Of a DNA stretch of 64,000 nt, positions 25,605 through 32,582 are shown piece by piece. The translations under genes and the position numbers were made by a program. Location of the stretch: positions 2,232,001-2,296,000 of the forward strand of contig NC_022663.1 of the NCBI RefSeq assembly GCF_000157895.3, given 5' to 3'. How positions within the stretch are numbered: the first letter of the stretch is position 1; every line of letters starts with the position of its first letter. The stretch comes from Mycobacterium kansasii ATCC 12478 (lineage in GTDB: Bacteria > Actinomycetota > Actinomycetes > Mycobacteriales > Mycobacteriaceae). Under the pieces are notes generated by a model that worked only from the letters and a program-made list of their open reading frames with translations, was not told the origin of the DNA and ran no database searches.

Positions 25605-25928
25605 CTACGGGTGCGGCGCCTGCGGTGTTGTCGGGCTGGGCGTCTGGTGAGGACCCATCATTCCTCCCCCACCCATTCCGCCGGGTCCCATCCGTCCGCC
25701 GGAATCCATCATCGAGCAGCCGCCGTCACGTCCGCCATAGGGGCCGTGTGTAGCCCGACCCAAGAAGAACCCGGAGAAGAAGATCAGCGCAACGATGAAC
25801 ACGACACCGGCGATGATGCCCACCCAGGTCAATAGTTGATCGAGCCAGCCGGGCCGGCCAGATCGATCCTCATACCCGCGCTGCTCCGCTTGGACGGTCG
25901 GTTCGGCAGGTTCTGGTGTTTGCGTCAT
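25605..25928 (-). CDS. Small single-pass membrane protein with Met/Gly-rich tail, candidate copper-response protein
   Basis: 107 residues. A polar N-terminus is followed by one membrane helix (LLTWVGIIAGVVFIVALIFF, about residues 32-51) and then a tail with GGCSMMDSGGRMGPGGMGGG and MMGPH. Clustered methionines, a cysteine and histidines are typical of copper-binding tails. A perfect TACCC-N5-GGGTA palindrome lies 23 bases upstream of the start, the same box that stands between lpqS and mmcO in this window. I know no named family for it. A role in copper handling at the membrane is inferred from tail composition plus promoter. Confidence 0.72.
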   Translation of the reverse strand: MTQTPEPAEPTVQAEQRGYEDRSGRPGWLDQLLTWVGIIAGVVFIVALIFFSGFFLGRATHGPYGGRDGGCSMMDSGGRMGPGGMGGGGMMGPHQTPSPTTPQAPHP

Positions 25929-25950
25929 CCATTGAACGATGCCACATAGG

Positions 25951-25965
25951 TACCCTACATGGGTA
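25951..25965. promoter_or_regulatory. Copper-type operator (TACCC-N5-GGGTA)
   Basis: TACCC at 25951-25955 and GGGTA at 25961-25965 form a perfect palindrome 23 bases upstream of the small membrane protein start. It matches the box at 48598-48612 and the general form of CsoR/RicR copper-repressor sites. A weaker relative (AACCC-N5-GGGTG) lies at 26036-26050. Confidence 0.65.
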
Positions 25966-26140
25966 TGGTCTTTAGGCCCTAGTAGCGCGTATCCGTTCAG
26001 ATCGCCGGCAACGCAAGCCCGATCTTGGTATACACAACCCCTCTAGGGTGCCCGGTTGGGCCGGCGGCGGCGTCAGCCGGCGACCGCGCCGAACGCGTGG
26101 CAATGGCCGTGATCAGTTGACCATCCCACGCCCCCGGGGC

Positions 26141-27316
26141 CTAGCCCCGCGGCAGACCGAGGATGCGCTCGGCGATGATATTGCGCTGGATTTCTGAAGT
26201 CCCGCCGGCAATGGTGCCGGCGAAGGTGCGCGCATACCGGTCGAACCAGCTGCCGTAGTGGTCGTCGAGGTTCAGCGGTGCGAATGGGGCCGTCACCGAA
26301 GGGTGCAGGAGCCCGTCGGCTCCCGCGGCGTTCAGCGCATCTTCCGAAGCACGCTGCAATGCCTCCGAACCGAGCAGCTTGAGCACCGACTGGGCGGGCA
26401 CATCTTCGTCCCCGCGCGCGGCCCGGGCCAGCGCCGCAGACCCCAGCAGTCGCATCGCGTGGGTATCCATCACCAGGGTGGCGTAACGATCGCGCTGCAG
26501 CACATCCGACGGAGTGAAATCGATTGTCAGCTCGCCCAAGAGGTTTGCGTATCCCAGCCAGAGCATGACACGTTCGTGGCCGAGCGAACCGGTTGCCACC
26601 CGCCAGCCTCCATTGAGCTCTCCCACCAGATTCTCGGCCGGTACCGGCACATCGGTAAAGAACACCTCGTTGAACTCGACATCGTCGTGGCCGCATACCG
26701 ACGGAAACGGCCGTCGCAGCACCCCGGGAGTGTCCGTCGGGATCAGCAAGACACTGAGGCCCTTGTGTTTTGACGCGTTGGGGTCGGTGCGCACGAACGT
26801 CAGCAACACGTCGGCATCATGGGCGCCCGACGTCCATACCTTCTGTCCGTTGACCACGAAGTGGTCACCGTCGAGCACCGCGCGGGTTTTCAGTGACGCC
26901 AGATCCGAACCGGCGCCGGGTTCGCTCATCCCGAGCGACGCGGTCATCTCGGCCCGCAGAATCGGCACGGCCCAGCGCCGCTTCTGCTCCTCAGTTCCGA
27001 ACGACAGCAACGATTCGGCGATGATCCCCACACCCTGGGGGTTGAAGCTGCGATAAATCCGACGCCGGGCCAATTCCTCCAAGTACACGTACTGCTGCAA
27101 GAGCGAGGCGTTGCGGCCACCGAACTCCGGCGGATTCCCCGGCAGCAGCCACCCGTTGTCGAACAGCAGCCGCTGCCACCGGCGCGCCCACTCCGGCACA
27201 TGCGAGCACGACCGCGGCCGCTGCATCCCGGCAGCTTCGTCGGGCAGATGATGGTCGAGAAACGCGACGAATTCACGGCGAAATGCCTCGACATCGGCAT
27301 CAAAGGTCAGCTGCAC
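26141..27316 (-). CDS. Acyl-CoA dehydrogenase
   Basis: 391 residues from GTG 27316, which has AGGAG 7 bases upstream and starts the protein at QLTFDADVEAFRREFVAFL. Middle-domain motifs SLGMSEPGAGSDLASL and HFVVNGQKVWTS are intact; the C-terminus has IAGGTSEIQRNIIAERIL. It probably oxidises a bulky acyl-CoA with FAD and ETF. It is divergent from the TetR gene with a perfect 15-bp palindrome between, so the pair is probably co-regulated with the P450/SDR operon. Confidence 0.92.
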   Translation of the reverse strand: MQLTFDADVEAFRREFVAFLDHHLPDEAAGMQRPRSCSHVPEWARRWQRLLFDNGWLLPGNPPEFGGRNASLLQQYVYLEELARRRIYRSFNPQGVGIIAESLLSFGTEEQKRRWAVPILRAEMTASLGMSEPGAGSDLASLKTRAVLDGDHFVVNGQKVWTSGAHDADVLLTFVRTDPNASKHKGLSVLLIPTDTPGVLRRPFPSVCGHDDVEFNEVFFTDVPVPAENLVGELNGGWRVATGSLGHERVMLWLGYANLLGELTIDFTPSDVLQRDRYATLVMDTHAMRLLGSAALARAARGDEDVPAQSVLKLLGSEALQRASEDALNAAGADGLLHPSVTAPFAPLNLDDHYGSWFDRYARTFAGTIAGGTSEIQRNIIAERILGLPRG

Positions 27317-27366
27317 GGCACTCCTGGGCACCCGCTCTCTTGATTGCGCTTCCCAAACACGCGCGC

Positions 27367-27381
27367 AAGAGAATAGTATTC
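27367..27381. promoter_or_regulatory. TetR-type operator GAGAAT-N3-ATTCTC, copy 2
   Basis: A perfect 15-bp palindrome in the 131-base gap between the divergent acyl-CoA dehydrogenase and TetR genes. Identical arms occur at 15888-15902 and near-identical arms at 28211-28225. Position in the divergent promoter fits autoregulation by the adjacent TetR. Confidence 0.7.
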
Positions 27382-27447
27382 TCGTCACGAGGAAGTTACA
27401 ATCTCAGAGACATCGTCGACAAGCCCGTGAGGAGGTCGAGCGCAGCA

Positions 27448-28167
27448 ATGCCACGGCGTTCTCCGGTACAGTCCAACCATGTTTTGTCCCCGCGGCAGTC
27501 ATCAGAGCCGCCCGTGACCAATGCCAGCGAAGAGCCGGCCTGGAAGCAGCGCGCCGTCGAACGCTCCATCAAGACCGCGAAACTGCGTGCGGCACAGCGG
27601 GTTCAGCGTTTTCTGGATGCCGCGCAGGCGATCATCATCGAAAAGGGCAGCACGGATTTCACCGTCCAGGAAGTCGTTGACCGCTCCCGCCAGTCGTTGC
27701 GGAGCTTCTATTTGCAGTTCGACGGCAAGCACGAGCTCCTGCTTGCGTTGTTCGAGGATGCGCTGAGTCGTTCGGCCGACCAGATCCGGGCCGCTACGGA
27801 CGGCCACACCGACCCGCTGGAGCGGCTGAAGGTCGCCATCGAGCTGTTGTACGAGGCCTCACGGCCCGACCCCACGGCCCAGCGGCCCCTGTTCACCGAC
27901 TTTGCGCCGCGCTTGCTTGTTACGCATCCGGCTGAGGTCAAGATCGCTCACGCGCCCCTGCTGGCGTTGCTAACCGAGCTCATGGAAGACGCCGCTAAAG
28001 CCGGCAAGCTGCGCGTAGATGTCAATCCGCGGCGGATGGCCGCGATGACCATGCAGACCGTGATGTTCATTGCGCAGTCCAGCGGCGGCAAAGACGAGGC
28101 GACCGTCCATCCCATCACCGCCGAGGAGGTATGGGACTTCTGTTCACGCGGCTTCGCCGGCGCGTAG
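27448..28167 (+). CDS. TetR-family transcriptional regulator
   Basis: 239 residues from ATG 27448, with GAGGAGG about 12 bases upstream; the frame is open further but the upstream part overlaps the operator. The helix-turn-helix is near residues 70-93 (FTVQEVVDRSRQSLRSFYLQF) after an extended basic N-terminal arm. Three copies of GAGAAT-N3-ATTCTC flank it or the Rieske block, so it likely represses its own gene, the divergent acyl-CoA dehydrogenase, the P450/SDR operon and possibly the Rieske and amidohydrolase genes 11.5 kb away. Ligand unknown, perhaps a CoA thioester. Confidence 0.88.
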   Translation: MPRRSPVQSNHVLSPRQSSEPPVTNASEEPAWKQRAVERSIKTAKLRAAQRVQRFLDAAQAIIIEKGSTDFTVQEVVDRSRQSLRSFYLQFDGKHELLLALFEDALSRSADQIRAATDGHTDPLERLKVAIELLYEASRPDPTAQRPLFTDFAPRLLVTHPAEVKIAHAPLLALLTELMEDAAKAGKLRVDVNPRRMAAMTMQTVMFIAQSSGGKDEATVHPITAEEVWDFCSRGFAGA

Positions 28168-28210
28168 CGGTCCTGAATGTCGCAACCGAGTCGTACCGCG
28201 CCGGGCCTTT

Positions 28211-28225
28211 GAGAACTCGATTCTC
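28211..28225. promoter_or_regulatory. TetR-type operator, copy 3 (one mismatch)
   Basis: GAGAAC-TCG-ATTCTC differs from the perfect palindrome by one base. It lies 138 bases before the P450 start, with TTGACA at 28264-28269 between, so it could control the P450/SDR operon. Confidence 0.6.
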
Positions 28226-28363
28226 TGTGATTAAGAATGATCACTAGCAGAAACGAATCCGGCGTTGACACCTATTGGTGAATGATGACAGAGTTCAGGT
28301 GCGGCACGATTCGCGCTCCCCTGGGGAAACGGGTGAGCGCGTTCCGGCGAGAGGCGATAACCC

Positions 28364-29566
28364 GTGACAGTCACCGCAGCCAGCGACGTGTATTTCGATC
28401 CCTACGACGTCGAGCTCAACGCCGACCCCTATCCGATGTTCCGCCGGCTCCGGGACGAGGCACCGCTGTACTACAACGCCCAGCACGACTTCTACGCCCT
28501 GAGCAGGTTCGCCGACGTCGAACGGGCGATCGTCGACTATCAGACGTTCAGCTCGGCCAGGGGCGCGATCCTGGAAATCATCAAGGCCAACATCGACATC
28601 CCGCCGGGTGTGCTGGTATTCGAGGATCCGCCCATTCACAACGTTCACCGTAAGTTGTTGTCGCGCATGTTCACTCCGCGAAAGATCAATGATCTGGAGC
28701 CTAAGATCCGCGAATTCTGTTCGCGCAGCCTGGATCCGCTGGTCGGAACCGGCAGGTTTGACTTCGTCGCCGATCTCGGGGCGCAGATGCCGATGCGGGT
28801 CATCGGCATGCTGCTGGGCGTGCCCGAGGAAGACCAAGAAGCCGCACGCGATTTCGCCAACGCCCAGCTGCGGACCGAGGCCGGCAAGCCGATGAAGGCT
28901 TCCACCGACGGCATGGTCAGCGGCGACTTCTTTGCCCGGTACATCGATTGGCGCGCCGAGCATCCCGCCAACGACATCATGACCGAACTGCTCAACGTCG
29001 AGTTCGAAGACGAGACCGGGACGGTGCGCCGGCTCCGACGCGACGAACTTCTCATCTATGTCAGCGTCGTCTCCGGAGCGGGCAACGAAACCACCACCCG
29101 GCTTATCGGCTGGGCGGGCAAGGTGCTGGCCGAGCATCCGGATCAGCGGCGTGCGCTGGTCGACGACCCGTCGTTGATTCCGCAGGCCGTCGAGGAATTG
29201 TTGCGATATGAGCCGCCCGCTCCGCACGTGGCCAGGTATGTGACCCGCGACGTCGAGTACTACGGCCGGCAGGTGCCCAAGGGCAGCGTCATGATGATGC
29301 TCATCGGAGCTGCCAACCGCGACCACCGCCAATTCCCGCCCGACGGAGACGTTTTCGATATCCGGCGCGAACCGCGTCAGCACCTGACGTTCAGCGTCGG
29401 TACCCACTACTGTCTCGGCTCGGCGCTGGCCCGACTGGAGGGACGGATCGCACTCGAAGAGATCCTGAAGCGCTTCCCCGAATGGGATGTGGACCTCAGC
29501 CAGGCAAAGCTGTCCCCCACCTCCACGGTGCGGGGCTGGGAGACCATGCCGGCCGTCATCGGCTGA
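28364..29566 (+). CDS. Cytochrome P450
   Basis: 400 residues from GTG 28364, preceded by GAGAGG. The I-helix motif SGAGNETTTRLIG, K-helix EELLR and heme loop FSVGTHYCLG (cysteine about residue 350) are complete. It closely resembles in layout the P450 at 1891-3096. There is no ferredoxin in this operon. It precedes two SDR genes, so its hydroxylated product is probably oxidised to a ketone or aldehyde by one of them. Confidence 0.93.
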   Translation: MTVTAASDVYFDPYDVELNADPYPMFRRLRDEAPLYYNAQHDFYALSRFADVERAIVDYQTFSSARGAILEIIKANIDIPPGVLVFEDPPIHNVHRKLLSRMFTPRKINDLEPKIREFCSRSLDPLVGTGRFDFVADLGAQMPMRVIGMLLGVPEEDQEAARDFANAQLRTEAGKPMKASTDGMVSGDFFARYIDWRAEHPANDIMTELLNVEFEDETGTVRRLRRDELLIYVSVVSGAGNETTTRLIGWAGKVLAEHPDQRRALVDDPSLIPQAVEELLRYEPPAPHVARYVTRDVEYYGRQVPKGSVMMMLIGAANRDHRQFPPDGDVFDIRREPRQHLTFSVGTHYCLGSALARLEGRIALEEILKRFPEWDVDLSQAKLSPTSTVRGWETMPAVIG

Positions 29567-29589
29567 GCCACTTGAGAAATGAGGTAACC

Positions 29590-30441
29590 ATGGCTGAAGA
29601 CCGTCAAGGCCGTGTCGAGGGAAAAGTCGCCTTCATCACCGGGGCGGCGCGCGGTCAGGGCCGCAGCCACGCGGTGCGATTGGCGCAGGAAGGCGCCGAC
29701 ATCATCGCCGTCGACGTGTGCAAACCAATCGTCGCCAACACCACCATCCCGGCCTCGACTCCCGAGGACCTCGCCGAGACAGCCGACCTCGTCAAGGGTC
29801 ACAACCGCAGAATCTTCACGGCCGAGGTCGACGTGCGCGACTACGACGCACTCAAAGCTGCGGTGGATACCGGCGTGGAACAGCTGGGCCGTCTGGACAT
29901 CATCGTGGCAAACGCCGGGATCGGTAACGGCGGCGACACCCTGGACAAGACCACCGAACACGACTGGCAAGAGATGATCGACGTCAACCTGTCGGGTGTG
30001 TGGAAGACAGTCAAAGCCGCCGTGCCCCATCTGATTGCCGGCGGCCACGGCGGTTCGATCATCCTGACCAGTTCGGTGGGCGGGCTGAAGGCCTACCCCC
30101 ATTGCGGGAACTATGTGGCGGCCAAACATGGCGTGGTGGGCCTGATGCGGTCGTTCGCAGTCGAGTTGGGACAGCACATGATTCGGGTAAACTCGGTGCA
30201 TCCGACACATGTGCGCACCCCGATGCTGCACAACGAGGGCACCTTCAAGATGTTCCGTCCGGACCTGGAGAATCCGGGTCCCGACGACATGGCGCCGATC
30301 TGTCAGATGTTCCACACGCTGCCGATTCCGTGGGTTGAGGCCGAGGACATCAGCAATGCCGTGCTGTTCCTGGCCTCCGACGAATCCCGGTACATCACCG
30401 GTGTCACCCTGCCCGTCGACGCGGGCGGCTGCCTGAAATAA
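29590..30441 (+). CDS. Mycofactocin-coupled short-chain dehydrogenase
   Basis: 283 residues; ATG has GAGGT 5 bases upstream. Nucleotide-binding TGAARGQGRSHA, catalytic YVAAKHG and the C-terminal ITGVTLPVDAGG are standard SDR features. The insertion after the second strand, AVDVCKPI... through TPEDLAETADLV, is diagnostic of mycofactocin-coupled SDRs, which hold a non-exchangeable nicotinamide cofactor and pass electrons to mycofactocin. The mycofactocin biosynthesis genes are not in this window. Placed directly after a P450, it probably oxidises the hydroxyl that enzyme installs. Confidence 0.93.
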   Translation: MAEDRQGRVEGKVAFITGAARGQGRSHAVRLAQEGADIIAVDVCKPIVANTTIPASTPEDLAETADLVKGHNRRIFTAEVDVRDYDALKAAVDTGVEQLGRLDIIVANAGIGNGGDTLDKTTEHDWQEMIDVNLSGVWKTVKAAVPHLIAGGHGGSIILTSSVGGLKAYPHCGNYVAAKHGVVGLMRSFAVELGQHMIRVNSVHPTHVRTPMLHNEGTFKMFRPDLENPGPDDMAPICQMFHTLPIPWVEAEDISNAVLFLASDESRYITGVTLPVDAGGCLK

Positions 30442-30452
30442 GGTTCCTTCCC

Positions 30453-31292
30453 ATGGCGGGATCTACCGGATTTGCCGGGCGCGGGGCGGTCATCACCGGG
30501 GGCGCGAGCGGCATCGGTTTGGCCACCGCCACCGAGTTCGCCCGTCGCGGCGCGGCTGTGGTGCTCGCCGACGTAGACCAGCCCGGGCTCGAACAGGCCG
30601 TCACGCACCTGCGTGCCGGTGGCTTCGAGGCGCACGGCGTGATGTGCGACGTCCGCCATCTGCGCGAAGTCACCCATCTCGCCGACGAGGCGTCCCGCCT
30701 GCTGGACCGCGTCGACATCGTCTTCAGCAACGCCGGCATTGTCGTCGCGGGTCCGATCGCCGACATGACGCACGACGACTGGCGCTGGGTGATCGATATC
30801 GACCTGTGGGGCTCGATTCATGCCGTCGAGGCATTCTTGCCGGGTCTGCTCGAACATGGCGGTCATATCGCGTTCACCGCATCCTTCGCCGGGCTGGTGC
30901 CCAATGCCGGCCTCGGGGCGTATGGCGTCGCCAAGTACGGCGTCGTCAGCCTGGCCGAAACCCTGGCCCGCGAGGTCAAGGACCGCGGAGTCGGCGTTTC
31001 GGTGCTGTGCCCCATGGTCGTTGACACCAAACTGGTCTCCAACTCCGAACGAATCCGTGGCGCGGATTACGGGCTGTCGGCGGCGCCGGACGTGACTGGG
31101 ACGACCGGTTCGCTGCCGGCGCAAGATGACAGCCTCACCGTTGACGACGTCGCGCGGCTGACGGCCGACGCGATTGCGGCCAACCGCCTTTATGTGCTGC
31201 CGCACCAGGCCGCCCGGGCCTCCATCCGCCGCAGGTTCGAGCGGATCGATCGCACCTTCGACCAGCAGGCCGCCGAGGGTTGGTGCCACTAA
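30453..31292 (+). CDS. Short-chain dehydrogenase/reductase
   Basis: 279 residues. TGGASGIGLATA is the cofactor motif, SNAGI replaces the usual NNAG, and the catalytic set is S in TASFAG with YGVAKYG. The long C-terminal part after residue 200 (including LYVLPHQAARASIRRRFERI) is the type seen in many actinobacterial SDRs linked to lipid metabolism. It starts 11 bases after the mycofactocin-coupled SDR and ends the operon. NAD(P)-dependent alcohol/ketone interconversion on the P450 product is likely. Confidence 0.9.
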   Translation: MAGSTGFAGRGAVITGGASGIGLATATEFARRGAAVVLADVDQPGLEQAVTHLRAGGFEAHGVMCDVRHLREVTHLADEASRLLDRVDIVFSNAGIVVAGPIADMTHDDWRWVIDIDLWGSIHAVEAFLPGLLEHGGHIAFTASFAGLVPNAGLGAYGVAKYGVVSLAETLAREVKDRGVGVSVLCPMVVDTKLVSNSERIRGADYGLSAAPDVTGTTGSLPAQDDSLTVDDVARLTADAIAANRLYVLPHQAARASIRRRFERIDRTFDQQAAEGWCH

Positions 31293-31777
31293 GGCGTGCC
31301 ATCGGACACAGCAGTCACCGGCCGAGGGAGACCATGCAGTCTGACGGTCACACAGCGACCGGGCTATTTTGACGACCCTGTCGCGTTCGCTGTCCGTTTG
31401 TCGTGCTTCGACGGCGCCGAGTGTGCTTCGACGGCGTCCGAGTGTGCTTCGACGGCGTCCAGTGTGCGCTGACGGCGCCGAGTGTGCTTCGACGGCGTCC
31501 AGTGTGCGCTGACGGCGCCGAGTGTGCTTCGACGGCGTCCAGTGTGCGCTGACGGCGCCGAGTGTGCTTCGACGGCGTCCGGTGTGCTTCGACGGCGCCG
31601 AATGTGCCGCCAGGGCGGGCAGATCGTGATATTCCCGCCCTACGAGCACGCCCAAAGCCCTCACCGCACACTCGATGTGGCGGCAACAACAGTCGACCCG
31701 GTGAGCACGCGAGTGTGGGGCATCCGAGGATGGCACCAGGGCTCGCGCAACGGCTACCGCACCACGCCGCAGGTCCG
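31293..31777. other. Convergent intergenic region carrying a 20-bp tandem array
   Basis: 485 bases between two convergent SDR genes. Apart from the array at 31401-31620 no gene is supported; open frames here are products of the repeat. The base composition is similar to the flanks. Confidence 0.7.
31401..31620. repeat. About 11 copies of a degenerate 20-bp repeat
   Basis: The unit AGTGTGCTTCGACGGCGTCC alternates with a variant AGTGTGCGCTGACGGCGCCG, giving a 40-bp higher-order unit repeated three times at about 31461-31580, with more divergent copies on each side. This is a minisatellite-like array, likely variable in copy number between strains. Confidence 0.88.
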
Positions 31778-32574
31778 TCAGCCCAGCCGGTACTCACCGG
31801 TCCGCGAGCCATGATGCCAGCCACCCGCAGCGTGGGTGCCGCCGTCCACGTGCAGCGTCTGGCCGGTGAGGTAGCTCGACATGTTAGAGGCAAGAAATAC
31901 TGCTACACTGGCGATTTCGTCGACACGCCCGGGACGGCCCAGCGGCACTACGTTGCCGATGCCGGCCATCTCCGCGCCACCGGCGAGGAGTTCCAGGCCT
32001 TCCGTCAGCGTGATGTCCGGTGCTATCGCGTTGACCCGGATGCCGTGCGGTGCCAGCTCCAAAGCCGCGGTCTTGGTATAGCTGATCACGCCGGCCTTGG
32101 CCGCCGCATATGCCGCGTAGCCGGGTGCGGCGCGCGCACCTTCGATCGACGTCAGATTGACGATGCTGCCCGGCAATCCAGCGGCCACCAGGCGCCGTGC
32201 GGTGCGCTGCGTGCACAGCAGCACGTGGCGTAAGTTGGCGCGGTAGAGCGCATCCCAGCCGTTCTCGCTGGTCTCCAGTAGCGGCGACGAGAACACTCCA
32301 CCGGCGTTGTTGACCACGATGCTCGCCGGCCCCAGCTCGGTTTCGGTGCGCCGCAGTGCGGCGTCGACTTGACCGCTGTAACATCGGTGATGATGCCCAG
32401 TACTCCGAGGGATTCTGCTGTCTGCGCACATGTTTCGGGGTCGCGTTCCCAGATGGCCACCGAAGCGCCGAAGGCCGACAGACCGGCGGCGATACCGCGC
32501 CCGATCCCCGACCCGCCGCCGGTTACCACCGCGACGCGGCCGCTGAGCAGAATGTCCGACGGGTCGATCGTCAT
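31778..32574 (-). pseudogene. Short-chain dehydrogenase broken by a single-base frameshift
   Basis: From ATG 32574 the frame reads MTIDPSDILLSGRVAVVTGG and GSGIGRGIAAGLSAFGASVA, a normal SDR N-terminus, up to TDVTAV near 32375. The rest of the SDR (VDAALRRTETELG, NNAGG, YAAYAAAKAG, LHVDGG) continues in another frame to the stop at 31778. Adding one base (C on the plus strand, G in the coding sense) near 32371-32374 would restore a single protein of about 265 residues. It is either a recent pseudogene or a sequencing error, since the rest is well preserved. Last gene of the CoA-transferase operon, 8 bases after the previous stop. Confidence 0.82.
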
Positions 32575-32582
32575 GGCGCACT

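Noticed and set aside
26036..26050. Second copper-like box AACCC-N5-GGGTG
   Set aside because: Two outer bases differ and no gene start lies close; it is noted only as a possible weak auxiliary site.
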